64,000 nt of DNA from Rariglobus sp041662485 (GCA_041662485.1 JBAZSJ010000001.1:186001-250000); one strand, 5' to 3'. Counted from the stretch's first letter, positions 42,791 through 52,060 are shown. Notes: generated by a model from the letters alone, not told the origin. Made by a program: numbers and translations.

Positions 42791-45751
42791 TTACGCGGTC
42801 GAGGCTTTGCGTGCGCGCCGGCGGTATCCGAGGGCGAAGAGGAGGGCACCGAAGCCGCCGAGGAGGGCGTAGGTGGAGGGCTCGGGGATGGCGGTAGTCG
42901 CCAAGGTGAGGGAGACATCGCCGGTGGCGTCGTTGTAGTTCACGTTGGCGGTGAGGCCGCTGAGACCGGTAATGTTGACGGCGCTGAAGGTGCCGGTGAT
43001 GGAGGACAGGTTGATGAAGGTCACGCTGGTGCCGGCGGTGTAGCCGGAGCCGGTGAAATCGAGGTTCAAGATGCCTGCGATGGTGCCGGTGCCCGTGCTG
43101 GGCGTGGTCACGAGGTCAAACGTGCCAACCCCAAAACCGCTGTCGGTGAACTGGAAGGTGCTGGTGGTCCCGCTGCTCAAGGTGAGCGAGCCGCCGTCGG
43201 CGATGGTCACGGTGCCGGGCGAGTTGCCGGGGCCGAAGACGCTGGCGCCGGTGAAGGTCAGGGAGTTGACCGTGCCCACGCCGCCGAAGGTGCCGCTGTT
43301 GATGGCGACCGCGCCGGCGGTGCCAGCCGTGCCAAGCTGGAAGGCACCGCCCGAATTGACCGTGACCGCGCCGGCGATGCCTGAGCCTGAGAGCGCGAGG
43401 GTCGCGCCGTTGCCCACGGTGGTCGCGCTGGAGGCGATCGAGCCGGAGACCGACAGCGTGCCGGTCGTGACGGTGGTCGCGCCGGTGTAGGTGTTCGTGC
43501 CGGTGAGGGCGAGGGTGCCGAGGCCGGTCTTGGTCAGACCGCCATTCTTTATCTCTGGGGTAATAGTGAGATCAACAGCGGCAACGCCATTGCCAACAGT
43601 GAACGTCCGTGTGCCACCGTTCAGGTCAATAGTGCCCAGCACGGTTCCGGCTGCGGCATTGATCGTCATCGTGATCGTGTTCGTGGCATTTCCAGTGGAT
43701 GTCACATCGCCGCTAAGAAGCAGGGTGCCTCCTCTTGCAGCTCCTGCGGCGAGGGTGATAGGAGTGTATGCTCCGCTGGCTGCATGGGTGAGAGCGAGGG
43801 CTCCGTTGACGGTCATGATGCCGCCCGTGATATTATTTGCAGAGGCTTGGGTCACCGTGCCTCCGGTTCCAACGGCGAGAGACCCGAAATTGAAATTATA
43901 GCCCGTCGCTGAGAGGATCTGCCCCGTGTTGGCCACGGCAACCGCTCCGGTCACAGTCAGTGTATTGGTGCCTGGCGACCCATTGCCACCGTAAGCAATA
44001 CCGCCGTTGACCGTCAGAGTGGCCACCGTTTCTGCCTTCGGTGATGCCCCGCTGTTGGATGTGCCAAGGCGCCATTGACCCCCATTCACTGTAACGTTCG
44101 ATGTATCGGCTATTTGGTTAGAATCCTGAAAGAGGTTTCCACCGTTCACAACCACATCGCCAGCAATGGCGGTGGCCCCCCCGGTCTTCGCCAATTGAAA
44201 CGTCCCGGCATTCACCGTTGTTACACCGGTGTAGGTGTTCGAAACTGAACCCCCAAGCTGCAATTGACCTGGCCCCGATTTTGTCAGGCTTCCGTTGGTG
44301 ATCACGCCGGTGATGTAGAGTCTTGCGGGGTAATTTCCCTGGTTGGAGGCGCCGCCTGTGCTGACCAGGACAATTGCCTCCTTGGCGTCGAGGTCGAGTG
44401 TCGGGACGCTGATCGTGATGGAGTCCGCAGCCACGGGTGTGCCGGCAATGCTGTTAAAATCGGCATAGATGACGCCGCTGTTCAGTTTCAGAGTCGTGCC
44501 AGCGTCGCCTGTAATCGTGATGCCCTGAGTCCCTGCCGCTCCCGAAGTGTCGAATGAAAGGGAGTTGATGGTGGTCGTGGTGCTGGTGAGGGTCGTTGTC
44601 GTGGGAGCGGTGTAACGCACGTTGTCCGAGGCCGTCTGCCCGTCGCCAATCGATGCCGTGTATTCGGTTGCAGTGTTCAGGAGACGAACACCCTTTGCCT
44701 CATCATAGGTAACCAGCCCGCCAGTCGCTCCGAAGCCGACTCCGGCTGAGGTTGTGTCGCCATAGGCACCGGCAATGATTCCAATCGTGGTTCCCGAACC
44801 GGCCTGGTTCAAGGTGGGTGCCGTGGTGAAGCTGATATTCGTGCTGTTGGCGGTTGAGGAACTGATGTCGTTCACGCCCAGTGACGTGCCGCTGAAAAGA
44901 ACGCTTCCGCCCGCCCCGCGCGAAAAGCTCGCGGCATTCAATCGTTCATTGAAACTGGCATGCGCGGTGAGTGTGACGGTCGATCCGCCCGATCCGATGG
45001 CCAAGGCGCCGAAGATGCCATCCACCGAGTTGCCACCACTCGTTCCCGCCCCGGTCAACGTCGCGCCCTTCAGGGTCACGGTCTTTGCACGGGTGACGGA
45101 GCTTCCACTGCTTTGAAACTGGACGGTCGTCCCCACATTTGCCGTGATATCCGAGTTGGCAGCGGACGCAGTCGAAGTGTTAAACCTGAGAAACCCGGCG
45201 TTGACCGTCGTGGCACCGCTGTAAGTATTGACTCCTGAAAAGTTGACCACCCCGTTCGTCGCCCCACCGACGATGACTCCGCCGTTGGAGATGACGTTAA
45301 TCAAGGTGAGGATCTTACTAGAGCCGACGGTGAAGGTGCGGGTGACGCCGCCGAGATCGACGTTGAGGTTGTTGGCGGCAGTGGTGGAGCCAATGGTGAG
45401 CGCTTTGTTGGTGGATATGTTGCTCGTGATATCGCCGCCGAGGGTGATCGTTTTTGCGCCACCCGTTCCGTTAAGTGTAATGTTTTGCGATCCGAAACAT
45501 TCAAAATCCAATGCCGTGGATAATATTGTGTCGGCGCTGAATTGGATGGTTTGAGCACCGGTCAAAGTCAGCGACGCATCCCAGATGCCGTTGATCATGC
45601 CGTCCACCCAGTTGGCGGTATCGTTGTAATCGTATGTTCCTACGGCGGTCTTGTTCCAGCCGGTGGTCTGGGCATGCGACAGGGCGGGGAGAGTGATGCC
45701 GATTGCAAGGACGGTGAGGCGGAAGAAGGAGGAGGCTCGGGTCGATTTCAT
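42791..45751 (-). CDS. autotransporter-repeat PEP-CTERM surface protein, module copy 2
   Basis: 986 residues: signal peptide (MKSTRASSFFRLTVLAIG), long Thr/Gly/Val-rich beta-helical body with repeats such as GTNTYTGATTVTTGTL and SNTYTGVTTVNAGTFQL, a late NSLTFTGASVFGPGNSPG segment, and the sorting signal IPEPSTYALLGG, hydrophobic helix and RRRARKAS. It matches the module copy 1 protein in start context (CTTATGAAA), ends and order. Expected to be exported and anchored or released by an exosortase/archaeosortase-type system located elsewhere. Possible roles are surface display, glycan binding or matrix formation. Confidence 0.85.
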   Translation of the reverse strand: MKSTRASSFFRLTVLAIGITLPALSHAQTTGWNKTAVGTYDYNDTANWVDGMINGIWDASLTLTGAQTIQFSADTILSTALDFECFGSQNITLNGTGGAKTITLGGDITSNISTNKALTIGSTTAANNLNVDLGGVTRTFTVGSSKILTLINVISNGGVIVGGATNGVVNFSGVNTYSGATTVNAGFLRFNTSTASAANSDITANVGTTVQFQSSGSSVTRAKTVTLKGATLTGAGTSGGNSVDGIFGALAIGSGGSTVTLTAHASFNERLNAASFSRGAGGSVLFSGTSLGVNDISSSTANSTNISFTTAPTLNQAGSGTTIGIIAGAYGDTTSAGVGFGATGGLVTYDEAKGVRLLNTATEYTASIGDGQTASDNVRYTAPTTTTLTSTTTTINSLSFDTSGAAGTQGITITGDAGTTLKLNSGVIYADFNSIAGTPVAADSITISVPTLDLDAKEAIVLVSTGGASNQGNYPARLYITGVITNGSLTKSGPGQLQLGGSVSNTYTGVTTVNAGTFQLAKTGGATAIAGDVVVNGGNLFQDSNQIADTSNVTVNGGQWRLGTSNSGASPKAETVATLTVNGGIAYGGNGSPGTNTLTVTGAVAVANTGQILSATGYNFNFGSLAVGTGGTVTQASANNITGGIMTVNGALALTHAASGAYTPITLAAGAARGGTLLLSGDVTSTGNATNTITMTINAAAGTVLGTIDLNGGTRTFTVGNGVAAVDLTITPEIKNGGLTKTGLGTLALTGTNTYTGATTVTTGTLSVSGSIASSATTVGNGATLALSGSGIAGAVTVNSGGAFQLGTAGTAGAVAINSGTFGGVGTVNSLTFTGASVFGPGNSPGTVTIADGGSLTLSSGTTSTFQFTDSGFGVGTFDLVTTPSTGTGTIAGILNLDFTGSGYTAGTSVTFINLSSITGTFSAVNITGLSGLTANVNYNDATGDVSLTLATTAIPEPSTYALLGGFGALLFALGYRRRARKASTA

Positions 45752-45793
45752 AAGCGGGGTCGTTTTTTTGGGTGGGGTGGTCTGCGGGCGGGC

Positions 45794-46486
45794 TTAGTTG
45801 TTCACGGCGACACGTCCGACGTGCCAGTCAAAGTAGAGGGCGTTCTTGTGGCCGGGGTGGTTGGGTTGCGTCGCGCTGAAGTCGCGATCAATGATCGCGA
45901 TGGCGTCGGGCGGGACGACCGAATGTTTCAGGGGCTGGGGGTTGGTGTAAAATTGCGATCCACCTTGGTAGCGCCACCCCCATGGCTGGATCGGCTTTCC
46001 GTCGGGGCCCATGATTTGGGTTCCGTCGGAGGCGGTCACATACCGCTGCAGAGTGTAGCACGTGTCTCCCACCGATCCCTTGTAGCCGGGACAATCAAAC
46101 GTTCCGGAGTAGGCCTTTCCCACGAGCGAAGCGGTGTTCCAAGAGGTCGGTTTCTGCATGCTTATGTAGGGAAGTATGGAGTTCTGGAAGTTGCGCGTGT
46201 CTGCGGTAAAGTAAGGCGAGATGGTCCAAAATCCGCCCACAGGCAGGGAGCCTTTGTTGTCGCTGACGTAGGTCTGGATCGCGATGCCGTCTTGACGGAG
46301 GTTCCCCGCGCATTTGGAGCTGTTGACGGACTCTCGCGCCTTTGCCAAGGCGGGGAAAAGAATCGCGGCGAGAATGCCGATGACGGCGATGACGGAAAGC
46401 AGTTCTACGAGCGTGAAACCAAGCTTGCTGCGAAGCTCCGTGTGCCGGGGACGTGACGCTGCACGGAAGAGTGGGGAGGTGCTCAT
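45794..46486 (-). CDS. prepilin-type protein with H-X9-DW end, module copy 2
   Basis: 230 residues: leader ending KLG|FTLVELL with Glu28 at +5, hydrophobic helix, then SSKCAGNLRQDGIAIQTYVS and a C-terminus H-PGHKNALYF-DW-HVGRVAVNN. The Trp replaces the Gly of the usual H-X9-DG motif, exactly as in copy 1; 27 of the first 40 residues are plainly alike (MSxxPLFRAxxRPR, FTLxELL). It is the first gene of the second minus-strand run and is divergent from the GntR/LacI hybrid regulator. The most likely role is as an exported pilin-like subunit made when the glycan is sensed. Confidence 0.85.
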   Translation of the reverse strand: MSTSPLFRAASRPRHTELRSKLGFTLVELLSVIAVIGILAAILFPALAKARESVNSSKCAGNLRQDGIAIQTYVSDNKGSLPVGGFWTISPYFTADTRNFQNSILPYISMQKPTSWNTASLVGKAYSGTFDCPGYKGSVGDTCYTLQRYVTASDGTQIMGPDGKPIQPWGWRYQGGSQFYTNPQPLKHSVVPPDAIAIIDRDFSATQPNHPGHKNALYFDWHVGRVAVNN

Positions 46487-46799
46487 TTTCCGAGGGTAAA
46501 TTAAGGGGAACGGGCCGAGGTTGAAAACGAAAGACGGGGTATGCCGAAGTCATGGTTTGGATCAAAGCATAAGACTATGCAAGCACTTTATTATTTTTAG
46601 CAAAAGGAGAATGGAGATAAGTTTATCAACAGAGAATTATTGATATTTCATAATATAAATAATTTATTATAAATAAGTAAAACAGTTCAATCTGTTGCGT
46701 GAGAAAATATAGCATTTTGCTTTATTTTTATTGCCTTGGTTGGTTCAAGTGCTTTCTTCTCACGGCAGTAGAGTCCTTATCTCGTAACGCCATTTTTCC
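46487..46799. promoter_or_regulatory. AT-rich divergent promoter region
   Basis: No gene in this 313-bp gap. From about 46560 to 46740 it is strongly AT-rich. Candidate operators are GCATA-AGAC-TATGC (46567-46580), AACAG-N6-CTGTT (46681-46696) and AGCATTTTGCT (46711-46721); AAGCACTT near 46581 and AAGTGCTT near 46747 are inverse copies. It should drive both the prepilin-led run and the regulator. Confidence 0.5.
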
Positions 46800-47966
46800 G
46801 TGAAGCCCCCCCAGTTTAAGCACAAGCAAGTGGAAGCCGAAATCCGCCAGTTGGCGCAGACGCTGCCGATTGGCGCGCGCCTGCCGGCCGAGCGAAGTCT
46901 GGCCGTCTCCTATGGCTGCAATTTTCTCACGGTGCGCCGTGCGCTCAAGGAGCTGGTGGACGACGGCATCGTGGTGCGCCGGATCGGCAGCGGCACGTTT
47001 GTCGCCCGTCATTCGACCGGGTCGAACGGCGTGCGTCGCGCGGCCAATCGCATCGGCGTCCTCGTTTGCCAGGGCGGCAACGCCTACGCCTACCGCGTCC
47101 TCCAGTCCATCGCGCACGCGGGGCTGGAGCAGAAAGTGGAGCTGCGTTCAAGCTGGGTGCGCGATTTCTGCGACGACGGGCTTTCGCAGGCCAAGTTGCT
47201 GGAGCAGGAGGGCTGCGTGGCCGTCACGCTGCCGTGGTTCCCCCACGACCGCATCGACGAGGTCCGCACGTTTGTGCGCAACTGTCCGCTGCCGGTAAGC
47301 CTGCCGCTGGTGATTCCCGGACTGGAGAAAAACAGCTTCGAGCGGCAGGAGATTTTCGGCGGAAGCCTCCAGGTGGCGTCGGAGATGTTGTGCGGTTATT
47401 TTCACGCGCTCGGCCACCGGCGCATCGCCCTCCTCGGGCCCGACTCCGCGACCGACGTGGTCCTGCAAAAGGTGTTGAGCGCCTACGTCTGCTACACGTC
47501 GCGGGAGAACCTTCCCAATTTCTGCGGTCTGGTGCGGCCGGGCGCGCTGGCCATGGACCAGCTCGCCGACCGCTGGAAGGCGTTTCGCGGCGATCTCGCG
47601 GTCATCAGCTACGACGACGAGCATGCCCTGCGGTTCATGACCGCGATGCACAAGATCGGCCTGAGCGCGCCGGCGGATTTCCAGATCATCGGCTACAACG
47701 ACACCGAGGCCAGCGAGTATAGCGATCCGCCGCTGAGCACCATCCGCCAGAATTTCGACTACATCGGGTATTGGCTGCTCAAGAGCGCCCTGGCGCTCGC
47801 GCGCGGCGAGGTCGATCAATCCACGCAGTTGCCGCGTCCGCAGATGCTGGTGCGCGCGACCTGCGGCGGGCTTGGCAAGATCGACGACGCCTTCCGGGCC
47901 AAGCTGGCCAATCTCGACATCATCACGGAAGAAACCGCCGCCGAAACCGCGGCGCAGCCGGCCTGA
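46800..47966 (+). CDS. GntR-type HTH / LacI-type sensor hybrid regulator
   Basis: 388 residues, starting at a GTG (46800). The N-terminal winged helix (residues 8-70: AEIRQLAQTLPIGARLPAER, RRALKELVDDGIVVRRIGSG) is GntR-like; the rest (75-370) is a periplasmic-binding-protein-like effector domain as in AraR/LacI (HRRIALLGPDSA, VISYDDEHALRF, IIGYNDTEASEYSDPPLSTI). It is divergent from the prepilin-led run and probably controls it and itself through the AT-rich gap. The alternative start inside the domain would cut the winged helix, so the GTG is favoured. Confidence 0.87.
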   Translation: MKPPQFKHKQVEAEIRQLAQTLPIGARLPAERSLAVSYGCNFLTVRRALKELVDDGIVVRRIGSGTFVARHSTGSNGVRRAANRIGVLVCQGGNAYAYRVLQSIAHAGLEQKVELRSSWVRDFCDDGLSQAKLLEQEGCVAVTLPWFPHDRIDEVRTFVRNCPLPVSLPLVIPGLEKNSFERQEIFGGSLQVASEMLCGYFHALGHRRIALLGPDSATDVVLQKVLSAYVCYTSRENLPNFCGLVRPGALAMDQLADRWKAFRGDLAVISYDDEHALRFMTAMHKIGLSAPADFQIIGYNDTEASEYSDPPLSTIRQNFDYIGYWLLKSALALARGEVDQSTQLPRPQMLVRATCGGLGKIDDAFRAKLANLDIITEETAAETAAQPA

Positions 47967-48004
47967 GAACAGCCTAACTTAAATACTCCCAATATTTCTC
48001 CGGT

Positions 48005-48071
48005 GGAGGACGGACCTCCAGGTCCGTCGATCGAGCGCCGTTTTTCCGTCGGACCGGGAGGTCCGACCTCC
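48005..48071. repeat. double-hairpin element, member of inverted pair
   Basis: Hairpin 1 GACGGACCT-CC-AGGTCCGTC (48009-48028); hairpin 2 GTCGGACC-GGGA-GGTCCGAC (48048-48067); outer ends GGAGGACGGACC and GGTCCGACCTCC. Its reverse complement is nearly the element at 51966-52043. Confidence 0.7.
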
Positions 48072-48129
48072 TTTACGGCCATAACTTTTTAAACCGTTTT
48101 AACCTTTCCCCCTCAAAATCCTGCCAACC

Positions 48130-48765
48130 ATGAATACCCTGCCTCTCGTTTCCTCTTTGCTTTCCATCGTCGGCCGTCCGGCCGGCTTTCGCCTGATGAT
48201 GGCGGCGGCCGCTTTCGGCCTGCTGTCCGCTCCCGCCGTGCAGGCGCAGGCCGGCGCGGCCAATCTCGTGCCCAACGGCAATCTTGAAACCCCCAACGCC
48301 GCCGGCGATTGGGCGGCCAACTGGGGCAAGGCGAAGATCGGCCAGACTTCCTGGGAGGCCGAGGGTGGCGATCACTTTATCCGCATGAAGGCGACTGAGC
48401 CGGGCAAAATGATGATGATCTACAACCAGGTCGGGCTGAACGGCGCGAAGGCCGTGGAAGTGACCGTCAAGGGACGGGTGTCCGAGCTGAAGAAGGGCGC
48501 GCAGAGCTGGTTTGACGCGCGCGTCATGCTGGGTTTCCGCGATGCCGGCAGCCAGGAGATCAAGGGCGCCTCCAAGCCGGTCGTCTTCGGAAAAGACACG
48601 GCGGGCTGGGAGGAGCGCAAGGTCTCCTTCGCCGTGCCCGAGGGCACGGTGTTTCTCGCGATCATGCCCACGTTGCTCAACGTCGAGACGGGCACCTTTG
48701 ATTTCACGGAAATCTCGGTGAAAGCCATTGATCCGGCCACGCTGTCGGCCCCGGCCGCCAAGTAA
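48130..48765 (+). CDS. secreted stand-alone WFDAR-type binding-module protein
   Basis: 211 residues: a signal peptide (AVQAQA end; a second Met at 48199 would give a shorter leader) and a single module from LVPNGNLETPNAAGDW to TGTFDFTEISVKAID. It has QSWFDARVMLGF and the same start and end patterns as the modules in the GH5s at 23515 and 40314, but no catalytic domain. It is followed 127 bp later by a GH38 gene and framed by the inverted element pair. It may present glycan to the cell, act as a secreted co-factor, or be a remnant after loss of a GH5 domain. The clean stop after KAIDPATLSAPAAK suggests a functional design rather than truncation. Confidence 0.7.
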   Translation: MNTLPLVSSLLSIVGRPAGFRLMMAAAAFGLLSAPAVQAQAGAANLVPNGNLETPNAAGDWAANWGKAKIGQTSWEAEGGDHFIRMKATEPGKMMMIYNQVGLNGAKAVEVTVKGRVSELKKGAQSWFDARVMLGFRDAGSQEIKGASKPVVFGKDTAGWEERKVSFAVPEGTVFLAIMPTLLNVETGTFDFTEISVKAIDPATLSAPAAK

Positions 48766-48892
48766 ACCGCCTCCAACCCGTCCGTCTGCCGCCACGGCGT
48801 GAGCCCGGCGGTTTGGGCACCGTTCTTCTTTACTGGCGGAGAAACCCCATTGAACCTGCCCGCCTGCCAGGTGCCTGAACAAACATTTTCCC

Positions 48893-51800
48893 ATGCTTCC
48901 CCGCACGTTTCTCACCCAGCTCATTCCCGCGCGCATCGCCGAGGCCATGCGCCGCGCCCAGACCGGCATCTGGCGGCCGCTGCCCGGCGTCATCCGCGTC
49001 GAGCAGACGCCGCCGTCGCCTGCGTTTCGCACGATCAAGGAGGTCAAGCCGGCCGATCTCAAGCGGGTGTCCGCCGCGCCGTTTCACTGGGGGCCGAAGT
49101 ATGCGCAGAGCTGGTTTCGCCTGACGCTGCCCGAGGCGGCGGCGGGGACCGGAACGCGTTACCTGCGCTGGGAAGACCAGGCCGAGGCCACCGCCTACAT
49201 CGATGGCGTGCCGTATTCCGGTTTGGACATCGCCCACCAGCAAATCCCGCTTCCGGCCGGAACGCGCGAGGTGTGGATCGAGTCGGTGTGCATCCGCTCC
49301 GGCATCTGGCTGGCCGGCGAGTCCGCGCGGCTGGAGGAGGAAGGCAGTCTTTATGCGCCGCCGCATTTTTTCGCCCGCGACGACACGGCATGGACGGTCT
49401 ACCACGACCTCAAGGTCCTGCTGGAGCTGATCGAGGCCGAGTCCCGCGAATACCAGCCCCACCACGGCGGATTGCCCAAGCCGCTGACCGACCCGGTGCG
49501 CCACACCCAGCCGGCGTTCCGCGCCAGCCCGCTCTTCCGCCGGTTGTGCGACCGGCTTGACCGCGCGATCGACGTCTTCGACCGCGACGGCCTCGCGCCC
49601 TTCGCGGCGGAGTTGAAAAAAGTCTACGCCGAGTTTCCCGCCGCGCCCGACGCGATCAAGTCCGTGCTCACCGGGCATGCGCACATCGACCTCGTGTGGC
49701 TCTGGCCGGAGCGCGTGGGCGAGTTCAAGGCGGTGCATTCGTGGTCCACGCAGACGCGCCTGCTGAAGGAGTATCCGGAATTCAAGTTCGGCTACTCGCA
49801 GCCGGCCAGCTACGAGGGCGTGGGCCGGAGTTCCCCCGAGTTGCTTCAAAAGGTGAAGGGCCTCATCCGCGATAAAAAGTGGGACGCCATCGGCGCGGCC
49901 TATGTCGAGGGCGACACGCAGATGCCCTGTGGCGAGGCGATCCTGCGCTGCCTGCGCGTCGGCCAGGAGGAATTCAAGGCGCTGCGCGGCTCCACCAGCG
50001 AGGTCTTCTGGCTGCCCGACGTGTTCGGCTACAGCGGCTGCATGCCGCAGCTGCTCGCGGGCGTGGGCGTGAAGGGATTTTTCACGAGCAAGCTCTCGTG
50101 GAGCACCGTGAACCGCTTTCCCCACTCCAGTTTCCGCTGGCAGGGACCGGACGGCGCGGAGATCAACGCGCATGTCGTGCTGATCCACGACTACAACGAG
50201 AACGTGGACGTGAAGCGCCTCCGCGAGGACGTGCTGCACCACCAGCAGTCCGCCGTGCATCCCGAGTTTCTCCAGCCGACCGGCTACGGCGACGGCGGCG
50301 GCGGACCGACCGAGGAGATGCTCGAGCGCGCCCGCCGCGTTTCGAATCTCGCCGGCATGCCGCGCGTGGAGTGGGGCAACATCGAGCCGTTCTTCGAGCG
50401 TCTCGACAAGGTGAAGGCCGAGCTGCCGGTCGTGACCGGCGAGCTCATGCTGGAGCTGCACCGCGGCGTGTTCACCACGCACGGCGCGCTCAAGTCCGCC
50501 TTTCGCGCGCTCGAACGCGCGTTGCAGGTGCTCGAGGCGGCGCATGTCGTGCGCGGACTCGGCCCCATCGACCGCCATTACTGGAAACGCGCGAGTTTTT
50601 CCCATTTTCACGATTACATCCCCGGCAGCTCCATCTGGGAGGTTTACGCCGAGGCGATCCCCGAGCTGCGGACGCTCGCCGCCAAGGCACTGGCCGAGGC
50701 CGCGAAAGTGTTGGGCGTGGGAAAATCCAAGGGCTGGTTCAATCCGCTGCCGCTGCCGCGCACGTGGATCGACAAAGGCGTGTGTTACCAACTCGCCCCG
50801 CTCAGCGGCGGCCCCGTGTCGTCGTTGCCCGTGCAGGCCGTGGCCGCCCCGAGGGCGTCCGCGACTTCGCTCGCCAGCAAGCGCGTCCGCGCGACGTTCG
50901 ACGCGGAAGGTTCGGTCATCGCACTCGTCATCGACGGCGCCGAGGTGGCCGTCACCGGACACAGGCTTTGCGCCTATCCGGACCAGCCCGCCACGTTTGA
51001 CGCGTGGGATGTGGATCGCGCCAACATGGTGAGCGGCCACGAGGCGCGTCTCGCCGGCAAGCCGGTCGTCGCGCACGACGGTCTCGAGGCTTCGGTGGCG
51101 TTCGCCTACAAGATCGCCAAGGCGAGCCGCGTGACGGTGATCTACTCGCTGCGCGCCGGCGAGGCGGCGCTGCGCGTGCGCTACGAGGTGGACTGGCACG
51201 ATCCGCTGCACTGGCTGAAGGGGATTTTCTCCAGCGAGTATCGCGGCCGCGAGGCGCGTTATGGCGCGCCGTTCGGCAGCGTGTTGCGCGGCCAGTGGTC
51301 GGGCTATCCGCGCGAAGAGGCGCAGTGGGAAGTGGTGGGCAGCCGCTGGATGGCGGTGTGCGACGACGCCCAGAGCGACGGACTCGCGATCATCACCGAG
51401 GCGAAGTATGGCTTCACCACGCGCGACGGCACGGTGGGCGTGAGCCTGCTGCGCAGCGCGCTCGTGACCGAGGCGGACAACCATCCGAAAATCCGCACGA
51501 CGCCGGACCGGCCGGTGCATTCCGATCTCGGACGGCAAACCATCGATCTTGCGCTGGCGCGTTACGCGCCGGATCTGCCGGTGCACGATCAACCGGTGGC
51601 GCTGGCCGACACGTTGTTCACGCCCTGCGTGCCCTACGCGGGCGAGGCGGTATCGGCGGGTTTTGAGGGCATCGAGGGCGTGTCGTCCGCGGTGCCGTCA
51701 TGGGCCGAGCCCGTCGAAGGCGGCTGGGTGCTGCGCCTGCACGAGACGCTGGGTCGTCGCGGCAACACGCGCATCGCCGTCGCCAAAGGCGCGAAAGCCG

Positions 51801-51910
51801 CGCCGGTCGATCTGCTCGGACAACCGCTGGCCGGCGCCAAGGCTGCGTCCGGAGAAATCGCGCTGCCGGTCACGCCTTACCAGGTGCGTTCGGTGAAGTT
51901 CATTCGGTAA
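48893..51910 (+). CDS. GH38 alpha-mannosidase, long form
   Basis: 1005 residues with no signal peptide. An N-terminal beta-domain of about 250 residues is followed by the GH38 catalytic barrel: TGHAHIDLVWLWPERVGEF with zinc-ligand His264 and Asp266, and nucleophile Asp376 in FWLPDVFGYSGCMPQLL; then HDYNENVDVKRL, SHFHDYIPGSS (His ligand) and the C-terminal beta-sandwiches. The length fits bacterial Mngb-type enzymes, which remove alpha-mannosyl (some 2-O-glycerate-linked) residues from imported oligosaccharides. It ends at a strong intrinsic terminator. Its neighbour is the binding-module protein, and both sit between inverted elements. Confidence 0.9.
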   Translation: MLPRTFLTQLIPARIAEAMRRAQTGIWRPLPGVIRVEQTPPSPAFRTIKEVKPADLKRVSAAPFHWGPKYAQSWFRLTLPEAAAGTGTRYLRWEDQAEATAYIDGVPYSGLDIAHQQIPLPAGTREVWIESVCIRSGIWLAGESARLEEEGSLYAPPHFFARDDTAWTVYHDLKVLLELIEAESREYQPHHGGLPKPLTDPVRHTQPAFRASPLFRRLCDRLDRAIDVFDRDGLAPFAAELKKVYAEFPAAPDAIKSVLTGHAHIDLVWLWPERVGEFKAVHSWSTQTRLLKEYPEFKFGYSQPASYEGVGRSSPELLQKVKGLIRDKKWDAIGAAYVEGDTQMPCGEAILRCLRVGQEEFKALRGSTSEVFWLPDVFGYSGCMPQLLAGVGVKGFFTSKLSWSTVNRFPHSSFRWQGPDGAEINAHVVLIHDYNENVDVKRLREDVLHHQQSAVHPEFLQPTGYGDGGGGPTEEMLERARRVSNLAGMPRVEWGNIEPFFERLDKVKAELPVVTGELMLELHRGVFTTHGALKSAFRALERALQVLEAAHVVRGLGPIDRHYWKRASFSHFHDYIPGSSIWEVYAEAIPELRTLAAKALAEAAKVLGVGKSKGWFNPLPLPRTWIDKGVCYQLAPLSGGPVSSLPVQAVAAPRASATSLASKRVRATFDAEGSVIALVIDGAEVAVTGHRLCAYPDQPATFDAWDVDRANMVSGHEARLAGKPVVAHDGLEASVAFAYKIAKASRVTVIYSLRAGEAALRVRYEVDWHDPLHWLKGIFSSEYRGREARYGAPFGSVLRGQWSGYPREEAQWEVVGSRWMAVCDDAQSDGLAIITEAKYGFTTRDGTVGVSLLRSALVTEADNHPKIRTTPDRPVHSDLGRQTIDLALARYAPDLPVHDQPVALADTLFTPCVPYAGEAVSAGFEGIEGVSSAVPSWAEPVEGGWVLRLHETLGRRGNTRIAVAKGAKAAPVDLLGQPLAGAKAASGEIALPVTPYQVRSVKFIR

Positions 51911-51920
51911 CGAAAGGAGG

Positions 51921-51954
51921 GAAGGAGCCCGGGATCGGGCTCCTTCTTTTTTTT
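51921..51954 (+). terminator. intrinsic terminator of the GH38 gene
   Basis: GAAGGAGCCC, loop GGGATC, GGGCTCCTTC (10-bp perfect stem, 51921-51946) followed by eight Ts. Starts 11 bp past the GH38 stop. Confidence 0.9.
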
Positions 51955-51965
51955 GGCGAATCGTA

Positions 51966-52043
51966 AGGAGATCGGACCTCCCGGTCCGATCCCGGTGGAA
52001 TTCATCGAATGATCATCAGGACGGACCTGGAGGTCCGTCCTCC
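51966..52043. repeat. double-hairpin element, inverted partner of 48005-48071
   Basis: Hairpin A ATCGGACC-TCCC-GGTCCGAT (51971-51990); hairpin B GACGGACCT-GG-AGGTCCGTC (52020-52039). It is the reverse complement of the upstream element with few differences, so the pair brackets the binding-module and GH38 genes. Confidence 0.7.
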
Positions 52044-52060
52044 GCGCAGCCGATCAGCGG

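Noticed and set aside
48830..51592. A 920-codon open frame on the minus strand opposite the long GH38
   Set aside because: Same GC-driven shadow effect; Arg/His/Ala-rich with no recognisable motif, whereas the plus frame has all GH38 catalytic residues and a terminator.
51921..52043. An insertion sequence remnant after the GH38 gene
   Set aside because: The inverted repeats are short hairpins plus an intrinsic terminator; no transposase fragment or target duplication is visible.
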